Source: Pleomorphochaeta sp963678575
GTDB lineage: Bacteria > Spirochaetota > Spirochaetia > Sphaerochaetales > Sphaerochaetaceae
Direction: 5' to 3'
Assembly (NCBI GenBank): GCA_963678575.2
Contig: CAXXHV010000002.1
Span: forward strand, 558,001-622,000
Length of the DNA stretch: 64,000 nucleotides
Positions 34,914 to 43,826 of this stretch are shown here, one piece after another. A model generated the notes under the pieces. The model was not told where the DNA came from. It was given only the letters and a program-made list of their open reading frames with translations, and searched no databases. The number at the start of each line of letters is the position of its first letter. Position 1 is the stretch's first letter. The position numbers and the translations under genes are program-made.

Positions 34914-37900
34914 ATGTTTAATCCAGTAGATACAAAAATCGACTTTCCAAAAGTCGAAGAACAAATTCTGTCATTTTGGGAAAAGGAAGATGTTTTTAGT
35001 AAATCCATCGAACAAAGACCTGAAGATAATCAATACGTTTTTTATGATGGTCCTCCTTTTGCAACCGGTTTACCACACTTTGGACATTTAGTTCCAGGTA
35101 CAATAAAAGATGTTATACCAAGATATCATTCAATGAAAGGCCAAAGAGTATTAAGAACTTTTGGTTGGGATTGTCATGGACTTCCTGTTGAATATGAAAT
35201 GGAAAAAACTCTTGGTATTAGTGGCCATAGTGCAATTGAAGAGTATGGCGTTGCAAAATTTAATGAAGATTGTCGTTCTATAGTATTAAGATTTACAAGT
35301 CAGTGGAAAAAAACAATTACTAGAATGGGCCGATGGGTTGATTTTGATAATGGTTATCGTACTATGGATAAAGATTATATGGAATCAATTTGGTGGGTTT
35401 TTAAATCATTGCATGAAAAAGGTTTGATTTATCAAGGTTATAATATTTTACCATATAGTCCAAAATTATCATGTCCATTATCTAACTTTGAAGTAAATCT
35501 TGGAGGATACAGAGATGTTACAGACCAAGCTGTTACTGTTAGATTTTTAATTGATGGCACAAAAGATACATATTTTTTAGCTTGGACTACAACTCCTTGG
35601 ACACTTCCTTCAAACTTAGCTCTTGCTTTAGGTCCAGATATTGATTATGTAAAAGTAAAAGATGGTGAAGATTACTATATTTTAGGAAAAGATAGACTTT
35701 CTCATTATTATAAAGATGAGACATCTTATGAAATAGTTGAAGAATACAAAGGAAGAGATTTAGTTGGAATGAGATATACTCCATTATTCCCTTATTTCGC
35801 TTCTTTAAAAGAACAAGGCGCTTTTGTTACTGTATTAGGTGATTATGTTACTACTGAAGATGGTTGTGGTATTGTTCATACTGCTAGTGGATTTGGTGAA
35901 GATGACTATCTTGTTTTAAAAGATACAGGGATTCCTGTAGTTTGTCCTATTGATGATGAGTGTCAATTTACTGATGAAGTTCCAGCTTTTAAGGGACGTT
36001 TTGTAAAAGATACTGATAAAGATATTATTAATTGGTTAAAAGAAAGAAATCATTTAGTAAAAAGAGAAAACTATTTACACTCATATCCTTTCTGTTATCG
36101 AACAGATATGCCATTAATTTATAGAGCTATGACTTGTTGGTTTGTAGATGTTCAAAAAATTAAATCAACAATGTTAGAAAGTAATGATCAAATTACTTGG
36201 GTTCCATCACATTTAAAACATGGTAGATTTGGTAAATGGTTAGAAGGTGCAAGAGATTGGGCTATTTCAAGAAATAGATTCTGGGGAAATCCAATTCCAG
36301 TTTGGAAGTGTGATAATTCAGATTATATTGAGGTAATTGGTTCTGTTAAAGAACTTGAAGAGAAAAGTGGTGTTAAAGTAGATGATTTGCATAAACATTA
36401 TGTGGATGATTTAACCTGGCCAAGCCCTGATGGAAAAGGTACTATGCGTCGTATTTCTGACGTTCTTGACTGCTGGTTTGAATCTGGATCAATGCCATAT
36501 GCTCAACACCATTATCCTTTTGAAAATAAAGAATTTGTAGATAATAATTTCCCTGCAGATTTCATTTGTGAAGGATTAGACCAAACAAGAGGTTGGTTCT
36601 ATACTTTAACTATTATTGCATCTGGTCTTTTTGAATCCCCTGCTTTTAAGAATTGTATTACAAATGGAATTGTTCTTACTAAAGAAGGTAAGAAGATGAG
36701 CAAAAGAGATAAAAACTACACAGATCCAATGGATGTAATTAATCAATATGGTGCAGATGCTTTACGTTTTGCTCTTATGAATAGTTCTGTTGTTAAAGCT
36801 GATGATTTGAAATTTAGCGAAGATAGTGTTAAAGATGTAATTAAGACTTTCTTATTGCCTCTTTATAATGCTTATTCTTTCTTCATTACTTATGCAAATA
36901 TTGATAATTATGAACCATCAAGTACTTCCTTTGAAAAACTTGAAAATCCATTAGATAAATGGATTCTTTCTACAACTCAAGGATTAATTAAAGATGTTAG
37001 TGAATCTCTTGATGCTTATGATATTCAAAAGGCAGCAAGTACAATTGTTAGTTTTATTGATAATTTGAATAACTGGTATATCAGAAGAAGTAGAAGAAGA
37101 TTCTGGAGAAGTGAAAATGATAGTGATAAAAAAATGGCATATGATACTTTATATTCTGTTCTTTTAGATGTTGTAAAAGTTGCAGCTCCACTTGTTCCAT
37201 TTATAACTGAATCAATTTATATTAATTTAAAATCTGATGAAATGCCTATTTCTGTTCATCTTTGTGATTTCCCAGTTTATGATGCTAGTAAGAGAGATTT
37301 AGAACTTGAAAAGCAAATGAGTCTTACTATGAAAGCTATTAATATGGGAAGAAGCTTAAGGAGTGTGCATAGTCTAAAAACAAGACAACCACTATCCAAG
37401 GTATATTTAGTTGATAGAAGTGAAGAAGATAGATTAATTTTAAGTTCTATGTCAGACATTATTTTAGAAGAACTAAATGTAAAAGATGTAATTATTCAGA
37501 GTGATGAATCTTCTTTAGTTGAATATAGTGCAAAAGCTAATTTTAAAGTTTTAGGTAAAAAATTAGGACCTAAAATGAAAGAAGTTGCTTCTTTAATTCA
37601 AAATTTTGATTCTGTTGAAATTGCTTCAATCCTTGATGGAAATATAAAAGCAGTTAATTATTCTGATGGAGTTGTTGAATTAAGTGATTCTGATATTATT
37701 GTTCAAAGAAGTGAAAAGGCTAATTTGAAAGTAGTAAATGATAATGAATTAACTATTGGATTTGATACTGAATTAACTCCTTCTTTAATTAATGAAGGTT
37801 TAGCAAGAGATATTATTAGAGCCGTTCAAACTCTTAGAAAAGATAATGATTATGATGTAAGTGATCATATTTCTATTGATTATGACGGAGATAGTGATAT

Positions 37901-38036
37901 TGAGAATGTCTTTACTCAATTTGAAGAATATATTTCAAGTGAGACTCTTTGTGATAAAATCTCTAAAGTCTCTTTATCTTCAAGTGATATTGAAATTGGA
38001 GATAAGACAATTAGAATTGAACTTTCTAAATTATAA
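34914..38036 (+). CDS. ileS: Isoleucyl-tRNA synthetase
   Basis: 1,040 residues, class Ia. HIGH motif as HFGH in PPFATGLPHFGHLVPG, KMSKR in GKKMSKRDKNY, and editing-domain TTTPWTLPSN with GEDDYLVLKDTG. The length and sequence style match the long eukaryote-like ileS type 2, which in several bacteria gives natural mupirocin tolerance; this classification is from motif memory. The C-terminal zinc-ribbon of type 1 enzymes is not seen. Confidence 0.95.
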   Translation: MFNPVDTKIDFPKVEEQILSFWEKEDVFSKSIEQRPEDNQYVFYDGPPFATGLPHFGHLVPGTIKDVIPRYHSMKGQRVLRTFGWDCHGLPVEYEMEKTLGISGHSAIEEYGVAKFNEDCRSIVLRFTSQWKKTITRMGRWVDFDNGYRTMDKDYMESIWWVFKSLHEKGLIYQGYNILPYSPKLSCPLSNFEVNLGGYRDVTDQAVTVRFLIDGTKDTYFLAWTTTPWTLPSNLALALGPDIDYVKVKDGEDYYILGKDRLSHYYKDETSYEIVEEYKGRDLVGMRYTPLFPYFASLKEQGAFVTVLGDYVTTEDGCGIVHTASGFGEDDYLVLKDTGIPVVCPIDDECQFTDEVPAFKGRFVKDTDKDIINWLKERNHLVKRENYLHSYPFCYRTDMPLIYRAMTCWFVDVQKIKSTMLESNDQITWVPSHLKHGRFGKWLEGARDWAISRNRFWGNPIPVWKCDNSDYIEVIGSVKELEEKSGVKVDDLHKHYVDDLTWPSPDGKGTMRRISDVLDCWFESGSMPYAQHHYPFENKEFVDNNFPADFICEGLDQTRGWFYTLTIIASGLFESPAFKNCITNGIVLTKEGKKMSKRDKNYTDPMDVINQYGADALRFALMNSSVVKADDLKFSEDSVKDVIKTFLLPLYNAYSFFITYANIDNYEPSSTSFEKLENPLDKWILSTTQGLIKDVSESLDAYDIQKAASTIVSFIDNLNNWYIRRSRRRFWRSENDSDKKMAYDTLYSVLLDVVKVAAPLVPFITESIYINLKSDEMPISVHLCDFPVYDASKRDLELEKQMSLTMKAINMGRSLRSVHSLKTRQPLSKVYLVDRSEEDRLILSSMSDIILEELNVKDVIIQSDESSLVEYSAKANFKVLGKKLGPKMKEVASLIQNFDSVEIASILDGNIKAVNYSDGVVELSDSDIIVQRSEKANLKVVNDNELTIGFDTELTPSLINEGLARDIIRAVQTLRKDNDYDVSDHISIDYDGDSDIENVFTQFEEYISSETLCDKISKVSLSSSDIEIGDKTIRIELSKL

Positions 38037-38058
38037 AAAATAAGAGAGCGAGGAATTT

Positions 38059-38934
38059 ATGAAAAAGTTATTTAACTTATTATTGCCATTAGTGGTTATT
38101 TCATTTTTAATGAGTTGTACTTCAACTAAGTTCCTCACTCCTGAAAATGATGTAGTACCCCTTCAAAGTTTAGCTAGTGAGGGGGACACTATTTTATTAA
38201 TAGATGCAACAAAAGAAGCAACATTGGTAAAATCATTATTAGGAGATGAAATTGGAGCAAAAGCAAAAGAAATTACTATTCAAATTACTCCTATTGATGA
38301 TTCTTATCCTCTAGATAAGTTTAATTATAATGCTGTTATTGAAGGTGATTTCCCGTTTTTCACAACTAATTTTGCATTAACTCATTTTACAGACTTTAAT
38401 AAAGTATTAGAATCTTCAAAATCATATTATAAAAAAGATAATACTGAAATTGGTGTTATACATGCAAATATGATTGGAGTTACAAGTAATTCGTATCTAG
38501 ATTTAGTTGATATGGTAGATTCTAAAGTAGAAAATGTTGATAAACTCACGGCTTTAGATATGTATAAATCCAATTTTGCATTATATAGTTATAAACCAAA
38601 AACATTATTTGATTTTGGACTTGGTTTTACAAAAACAATGATTAATCATTTTGATTCTATTCTGATTTTGATTAATGAAACTGAAGAAAGTAAAATGCTA
38701 TTGGATGCTAAATTTGAAGTGGATACTGATTCTAATGCGAGAACTTTAGAAAAACTTATCAAAACAGGTTATACTGCAAATTTAAAGAGAGCTGGTGAAA
38801 AACTTGATTTTACTGCATTAAAATTAATGTTTGATCGAAACGGTAATATCGTAAACATAGAAGGTATGCCATTAACAGATGAACAAATAACATTATTAAA
38901 AGACAAATTACAAACAAGTGATATAGGATTATAA
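38059..38934 (+). CDS. Predicted lipoprotein, unknown function
   Basis: 291 residues. Lipoprotein signal: MKKLFNLLLPLVVIS then LMSC with Cys near residue 20. The rest is a soluble alpha/beta protein with no family I recognise. It lies 22 nt after ileS and is followed by FmdB and trpS genes with gaps of 3 and 9 nt, so it is probably in their operon. Envelope-located, by inference. Confidence 0.8.
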   Translation: MKKLFNLLLPLVVISFLMSCTSTKFLTPENDVVPLQSLASEGDTILLIDATKEATLVKSLLGDEIGAKAKEITIQITPIDDSYPLDKFNYNAVIEGDFPFFTTNFALTHFTDFNKVLESSKSYYKKDNTEIGVIHANMIGVTSNSYLDLVDMVDSKVENVDKLTALDMYKSNFALYSYKPKTLFDFGLGFTKTMINHFDSILILINETEESKMLLDAKFEVDTDSNARTLEKLIKTGYTANLKRAGEKLDFTALKLMFDRNGNIVNIEGMPLTDEQITLLKDKLQTSDIGL

Positions 38935-38937
38935 TAA

Positions 38938-39132
38938 ATGGCTATATATGATTTATATTGTAAAAAATGCAAAGAAAAATTTACAATTGAACAATCAATG
39001 AAAGATGAATTACCAAAAGATTGTCCAAAATGTAAAGCAAAAAATACATTAAGGCAGAACTATGGAGCAACTCCCATTTTATTTAAAGGGGAAGGCTTTT
39101 ATTGTACTGATACAAAAAAAACAACAAATTAG
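38938..39132 (+). CDS. FmdB-family zinc-ribbon protein
   Basis: 64 residues. IYDLYCKKCKEKFTIEQSM with DCPKCKAKNTLRQ provides two CxxC pairs of the FmdB/CxxC zinc ribbon. Function in the family is poorly known (regulatory protein by name). It ends with a FKGEGFYCTD element typical of the group. Confidence 0.88.
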   Translation: MAIYDLYCKKCKEKFTIEQSMKDELPKDCPKCKAKNTLRQNYGATPILFKGEGFYCTDTKKTTN

Positions 39133-39141
39133 GGAGATGAT

Positions 39142-40200
39142 ATGGATACTTACGAAGTAGCTGTTGAAAAAAGTAAAAAGATAGAAAATGAAATACATAT
39201 GAACCCCAAGAAACATAGAGTTTTAACTGGAGATAGACCAACTGGTAGACTTCATTTAGGGCATTATTTTGGAACCCTTCAAAATAGAGTAAAATTATCT
39301 AATATTGGAGTTCCAACTTGTATAGTAATTGCAGATTATCAAGTTCTAACCGATCATGATTCTTATAAAGAAATTTCAGATAATACTAAACAATTAACAA
39401 TTGATTATATTTCTGCAGGTATTGAACCTAGCAATGATGTTATAATTTTCCCTCATAGTTATATACCTGAACTTAATCAATTAATGTTACCTTTTTTGAC
39501 TTTGGTTAGTAATTCAGAGTTAAGTAGAAATCCAACTGTAAAGGAAGAAATACAAGCTGCAGGTTTAAAAAGTGTAAATGCGGGTATGTATACTTATCCA
39601 ATACATCAAGCTTGTGATATCTTGTTCTGTAAAGGTGATGTTGTTCCTGTTGGTAAAGATCAATTACCCCATTTAGAAATGACTAGAACGATAGCTCGTA
39701 GATTTAACGATAGATTTTCAAAAAAGAATCCAGTTTTTCCTGAGCCACAAGCATTGTTAAGTAAAACGCCCTCTGTTGCTGGATTAGATGGTTTCCAAAA
39801 AATGAGTAAAAGCCGAAATAATGCAATATTTTTATCATCAACTGCAGATGAAACTGCAAAATTAATTAAAAAAGCTAAAACTGATGCTCAACGATTTATT
39901 ACTTATGATCCAGAAAATAGGGAAGAAGTTTCTAATTTGTTATCACTTATTTCTTTATGTACAAATGAAGATCCAACTGAAATTGCTCAAAGAATAGGCG
40001 ATGGTGGGGCTGGTTTATTAAAGAAAACTTTGACAGAAGCGATTAATGAATATTTAAGACCAATAAGAGAGAAACGTGCTCAACTTGAAAAAGATCCTGA
40101 ATATATTAGAAGCGTTTTATTAAATGGTGTTGATAAAGCAAGGGAATTAGCACAAGTAACATTAAATGAAGTTAGAGAAGCAATGAATATGGTAATTTAA
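39142..40200 (+). CDS. trpS: Tryptophanyl-tRNA synthetase
   Basis: 352 residues, class Ic. HIGH-like motif in TGDRPTGRLHLGHYFG and KMSKS in FQKMSKSRNNAIFLS. GGGAGA precedes the ATG at 39142; an internal ATG after residue 20 is less favoured. Its stop overlaps the stop of the convergent TPR gene by 4 nt (TTAA). Confidence 0.96.
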   Translation: MDTYEVAVEKSKKIENEIHMNPKKHRVLTGDRPTGRLHLGHYFGTLQNRVKLSNIGVPTCIVIADYQVLTDHDSYKEISDNTKQLTIDYISAGIEPSNDVIIFPHSYIPELNQLMLPFLTLVSNSELSRNPTVKEEIQAAGLKSVNAGMYTYPIHQACDILFCKGDVVPVGKDQLPHLEMTRTIARRFNDRFSKKNPVFPEPQALLSKTPSVAGLDGFQKMSKSRNNAIFLSSTADETAKLIKKAKTDAQRFITYDPENREEVSNLLSLISLCTNEDPTEIAQRIGDGGAGLLKKTLTEAINEYLRPIREKRAQLEKDPEYIRSVLLNGVDKARELAQVTLNEVREAMNMVI

Positions 40201-40835
40201 TTTGAAGAATATATTTCTTCCCATATCTTTTTGTCATTTAAGTAAAGTAATGCAGAGTATTCTGCATTATTTTTTTCAATAATGCATAAGGCTTTTGCTG
40301 CTAAACTTATATTTTTATTTCTTTCAATTAAGAATAATGCATTCTCTTTTATTAATTGGGAATGAAATGCATTATTTTTATCAAAATTATCAAGTAATAG
40401 ATTTATAAAGTCATTTCTAATTGAATAGTTATTAGGAGTTATTTTAATAACTTTTTGATATTCTGTTATTGCTGAATTAATATCTTTCATTTCAGTGTAA
40501 ATTTTAATTTTAAATAGATAAGCTTTTTCGTTGTATTTATTTATTTTTATAACAGAATTAAGAGTTTCTAAGGCTTCTTGAGTATTGCCTTTTTCATTTA
40601 AAATTATTGCTTTATTATAAAGAGCTTTTTGATTCAAATTATCTTTCTTTAATATTTTATTATAAATATCAATAGATAAATCATAATCTTTGTTTATTGC
40701 AGAATCGTTTGCCTGTGAAAGTAATTTTTCATTATTCAAAGAAATATAAGTAGTACAAGAGACAAAATAAAAACAAATAGTAATAAGAAAAAATATTAGC
40801 TTTAAGTTTCTATAAATATGTCCCTTGTATTTCAT
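40197..40835 (-). CDS. TPR-repeat lipoprotein
   Basis: 212 residues. Hydrophobic signal LIFFLITICFYFVSC places a lipidated Cys near residue 27. Three to four tetratricopeptide repeats follow (AINKDYDLSIDIYNKILKKD, KGNTQEALETLNSVIKINK, MKDINSAITEYQKVIKITP). Likely an envelope scaffold protein. It starts 2 nt after upp in the same direction. Confidence 0.85.
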   Translation of the reverse strand: MKYKGHIYRNLKLIFFLITICFYFVSCTTYISLNNEKLLSQANDSAINKDYDLSIDIYNKILKKDNLNQKALYNKAIILNEKGNTQEALETLNSVIKINKYNEKAYLFKIKIYTEMKDINSAITEYQKVIKITPNNYSIRNDFINLLLDNFDKNNAFHSQLIKENALFLIERNKNISLAAKALCIIEKNNAEYSALLYLNDKKIWEEIYSSN

Positions 40836-40837
40836 TT

Positions 40838-41899
40838 TTATTTACCTAATACAGTTTGTTCAATTTCTCTTACTTGATCTCTGTAAAGGTTAGTTATGTT
40901 TGCACCATAATCAGCAATGAGTTGAATCATATTTCTAGGTTGCTCACCATCGGCACCATTAAGTCTATCTCCAGCATCTCCTAAACCAGGAAGAATATAT
41001 GCATCTTCATTTAGTACTGGATCCATCCAGAGTGTATGAACTTCAACATCTGGGATTGCTCTACAAATTCTTACAGCGCCTTTAAAAGCACTAATAACAT
41101 TAATAAACTTAATAGATTTAGGTTTAACGCCTTCATCTTGTAAATATCTAACAATGGTTACAAGAGAACCACCAGTAGCATTCATAGGATCAGCAAATAT
41201 TAAATCTTTACCATTTAGATTTTTTAAATCAAAAAAACTTTTATCTAAATCAAGAATATAATCCATATTGCTTTCTTTTTTAGATTCATCTCTTTTAATT
41301 TTAAATAAGGCAAAAGGAGTAATAAAATCATTAGAACTATAGTCTTGGATTTCTTTACTCATAATCATTGAAGGTAATAAAGCGCCTCTTAACATAACGC
41401 ACATAACAGAATTCTCTACAGTAGGATCAATATTTGGAATTTTGTGAGCAGCATAGTTTCTAACAGGATTAGTAACTGGGGTTGCTGTTATTAATGATCT
41501 TTTGTTAGGTAGTGCGGCATCGCAATAAACATGAGCAAACATCATTTCATAAGCTCTTTGTATATAATATAAAAATTCTTCATGACTTGTAGAAGGTTGT
41601 CTGAGTTTAGCAATTAGTCTTGAAGCTTGTCCATGTTGTTCTTTTGGGGTTTCAAAAGAATATACATGTATATTAGGTTCTTTTGAGCAGAATTCTTTTA
41701 AATATGCTCCAATTTGAGAAGCAGACTTAACTAAATTAGCTTTAGCTTCAGTAAGTTCTGATTCATCCGTTGATTTGTCAATAATTGCACAGTTTTCTAA
41801 AGATGTTTCGTACATGGTACGAACTTTTTCTATGGCTTTCTTATCATCTTCAAGAAGAAATCCATCTAAGTCAGTTGCGTGTAAAACGATTTTGTTCAT
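40838..41899 (-). CDS. upp: Uracil phosphoribosyltransferase with N-terminal extension
   Basis: Makes UMP from uracil and PRPP. Start chosen at ATG 41899 (353 residues), with AGGAG 5 nt upstream; longer frames are open but unsupported. Residues about 140-353 are UPRTase: VMLRGALLPSMIMS, PRPP loop FADPMNATGGSLVT and uracil site PGLGDAGDRLNG. The usual protein is about 210 residues; the extra 135-residue N-terminal part (HATDLDGFLLEDDKKAIEKV) has no domain I recognise. Confidence 0.88.
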   Translation of the reverse strand: MNKIVLHATDLDGFLLEDDKKAIEKVRTMYETSLENCAIIDKSTDESELTEAKANLVKSASQIGAYLKEFCSKEPNIHVYSFETPKEQHGQASRLIAKLRQPSTSHEEFLYYIQRAYEMMFAHVYCDAALPNKRSLITATPVTNPVRNYAAHKIPNIDPTVENSVMCVMLRGALLPSMIMSKEIQDYSSNDFITPFALFKIKRDESKKESNMDYILDLDKSFFDLKNLNGKDLIFADPMNATGGSLVTIVRYLQDEGVKPKSIKFINVISAFKGAVRICRAIPDVEVHTLWMDPVLNEDAYILPGLGDAGDRLNGADGEQPRNMIQLIADYGANITNLYRDQVREIEQTVLGK

Positions 41900-42101
41900 A
41901 ACTACTCCTGAAAATTTATAATAACCTATAGAATTTTTTTTTACAACCTTGGACAATAAGAATATAAGGCGTAAAATAGGAAAAAAATGAATTTTATAAT
42001 TGGAAAATATTTGTAAATTAAGTTTTTAATTATTATTATATTGCGTCAATTGCTTTTTTTTAATAGATTAATAAATGAAACATTTAAGTTAATTTATTTT
42101 T

Positions 42102-42129
42102 AAGGAGAAAAGAGTATTACTCTTAAAAT
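42102..42129 (+). promoter_or_regulatory. Distant SD and hairpin or -10 box before adk
   Basis: AAGGAG (42102-42107) is about 30 nt from the adk ATG. Between them is a small hairpin AGAGT-ATT-ACTCT (42111-42123) and TAAAAT (42124-42129), which ends 6 nt before the ATG. Either the hairpin brings the SD near the start, or TAAAAT is a -10 box for a leaderless mRNA. Confidence 0.35.
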
Positions 42130-42135
42130 AGTATT

Positions 42136-42762
42136 ATGAATTTAGTTTTTTTAGGCCCTCCAGGTGCAGGAAAAGGAACAATTGCTGCTATTGCAAAAGA
42201 TTTCTTTGATATCCCTCATATTTCTACAGGTGATTTATTTAGATATAATATTAAAAATGAGACCGAATTAGGAAAAGAAGTTAAAGCAATATTAGCTAGT
42301 GGTGAATTAGTTCCTGATAGTGTAACCATAAAAATGGTTGAAGATCGTTTTACTCAAGATGATACTAAAAAAGGTTTTATTCTTGATGGTTTCCCAAGAA
42401 CTATTGCTCAAGCAGACGCTCTCTCAGAAATAAAAGAAATTGATTCTGTAGTTAATTTTGTATTAGATCGAGAATCAATTATTAAAAGATTGTCTGGCCG
42501 AAGAATGTGTAAAAGCACAGGAAGAATTTACCATATTCTATATAGTCCTCCTAAAGTAGAAGGAATTGATGATGAAACAGGTGAAGCCTTGATTCAAAGA
42601 GATGATGATAAAGAAGATGCAATTTTAAATCGTTTAGATGTATATCAAGCACAAACTGAACCTTTAATTGAATATTATAGAGAAAAAGGTTTATTAGTTG
42701 ATATTGATGCTAGTAAAGATGCTTCTCAAGTTTTTGAGCAAGTAAAAGCTGTCTTGAAATAA
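42136..42762 (+). CDS. adk: Adenylate kinase
   Basis: Converts ATP and AMP to two ADP. 208 residues: P-loop FLGPPGAGKGT, AMP site ISTGDLFR, DGFPRT and a long-form LID (GRRMCKSTGRIYHILYSPPK) without the four-Cys zinc site. The ATG has no close SD; the next frame start upstream is blocked by TAA. Terminates at a bidirectional hairpin. Confidence 0.96.
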   Translation: MNLVFLGPPGAGKGTIAAIAKDFFDIPHISTGDLFRYNIKNETELGKEVKAILASGELVPDSVTIKMVEDRFTQDDTKKGFILDGFPRTIAQADALSEIKEIDSVVNFVLDRESIIKRLSGRRMCKSTGRIYHILYSPPKVEGIDDETGEALIQRDDDKEDAILNRLDVYQAQTEPLIEYYREKGLLVDIDASKDASQVFEQVKAVLK

Positions 42763-42800
42763 TAAAAAATAGCCAGTTCCTTTGAACTGGCTTATTTATT
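42763..42800. terminator. Bidirectional terminator between adk and GGDEF gene
   Basis: A 9-bp stem AGCCAGTTC/GAACTGGCT (42771-42792) is flanked by A-rich and T-rich tails, so it can act on both strands. Confidence 0.8.
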
Positions 42801-42808
42801 AATAATAA

Positions 42809-43687
42809 TTATAATAAATGGTTTTGGCTTTTTACTTCATACATTTTTGAATCAACACTATCCATAAAGTCTTTTGCTTTTTGATTAGATTTTCTCTCTC
42901 CAATTGCCCAACTTACTGTTGCATAATATTCATTGTTAATTAATATTTTTTCAGCCTTGTGAAGAATCTCTTTAACTTTTTCTAAAGCTTCATTTTCTTT
43001 GTAATCAACAAAAATGATTTGGAATTCATCCCCACCTGTTCTTCCTGAAAAAATATTATTGCCATTTGTTTTTGCAAGTTCCATAGCAACTTTTTGAATT
43101 AATTCATCTCCTGCATAATGCCCATAATGATCATTTATATATTTCATATTATCGATATCCATACAAATTAAACATACGGGAAGTGTGTTTTCTCTAGAAA
43201 TAGTCATCAATTTTTCATACATAAAACCATGAGAATATAAACCTGAAAAGCTATCAATTGAAGCCATAGAATTTAAGTTTGAAACAATTTGAGATAATTT
43301 TACTTGCTCAGTTACTGTTTTAACATAACTATCCCCAATATTTTGAAATAATTCTAAAACATAGCTATTATTATCAATTAATACAGGTAACACTTTTGCA
43401 AGAAATAGTGTTCCATCAATTTGTTCCAATTTTTTTTTGATTGAATTAGTTAATAAAGAATTTGTAGATACGCAATATTGGCAACATTTTCCATTACCCC
43501 ATAAATCATAACAATTAAAATTAGGTATTTTTTTTAATATATTGTTCTCATAAGAAAATACTTCTTTTGTAAGAGGGTTTACAATTCTATAATAATCAAA
43601 GTCATAGAAATTCTCTTTTTTTATTTTAGAAAACTCAATAATGCCACCATATTCTTTATCTTTTTCTATTTTCACTAAATGTTTCAT
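42809..43687 (-). CDS. Soluble diguanylate cyclase with Cys-rich sensor part
   Basis: 292 residues, no membrane segment. The N-terminal half (1-125) looks like a PAS-type sensor with a Cys cluster NCYDLWGNGKCCQYC (about 54-68), which could bind metal or heme or sense redox. The GGDEF domain (about 135-290) has GRTGGDEFQIIF intact; no RxxD inhibitory site is seen. No SD; TAAAAT ends 6 nt before the ATG with TTGTTT 17 nt further up, so a leaderless mRNA is likely. Confidence 0.87.
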   Translation of the reverse strand: MKHLVKIEKDKEYGGIIEFSKIKKENFYDFDYYRIVNPLTKEVFSYENNILKKIPNFNCYDLWGNGKCCQYCVSTNSLLTNSIKKKLEQIDGTLFLAKVLPVLIDNNSYVLELFQNIGDSYVKTVTEQVKLSQIVSNLNSMASIDSFSGLYSHGFMYEKLMTISRENTLPVCLICMDIDNMKYINDHYGHYAGDELIQKVAMELAKTNGNNIFSGRTGGDEFQIIFVDYKENEALEKVKEILHKAEKILINNEYYATVSWAIGERKSNQKAKDFMDSVDSKMYEVKSQNHLL

Positions 43688-43693
43688 TGTTGA

Positions 43694-43722
43694 ATTTTAG
43701 CATTAATTTTGTATGCAAACAA
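43694..43722 (-). promoter_or_regulatory. Candidate leaderless promoter of the GGDEF gene
   Basis: Minus strand: TTGTTT (43722-43717), 17 nt, TAAAAT (43699-43694), then 6 nt to the ATG at 43687. Confidence 0.5.
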
Positions 43723-43738
43723 CAAAAAAAGAAAATTA

Positions 43739-43826
43739 TTACATGATAAATTTTATACTATTATGATATAAAAATAAAATTGTTACATGATAAATTTTAT
43801 AGTATTATGATATAAAAATGAAATTA
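43739..43826. repeat. Tandem direct repeat, 2 x 44 bp
   Basis: Two adjacent 44-bp copies begin at 43739 and 43783 and differ at about four positions. Each contains TTACATGATAAATTTTATA on the plus strand. They fill the gap between the malQ stop and the GGDEF promoter; the second copy runs up to the malQ stop codon. Confidence 0.9.
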
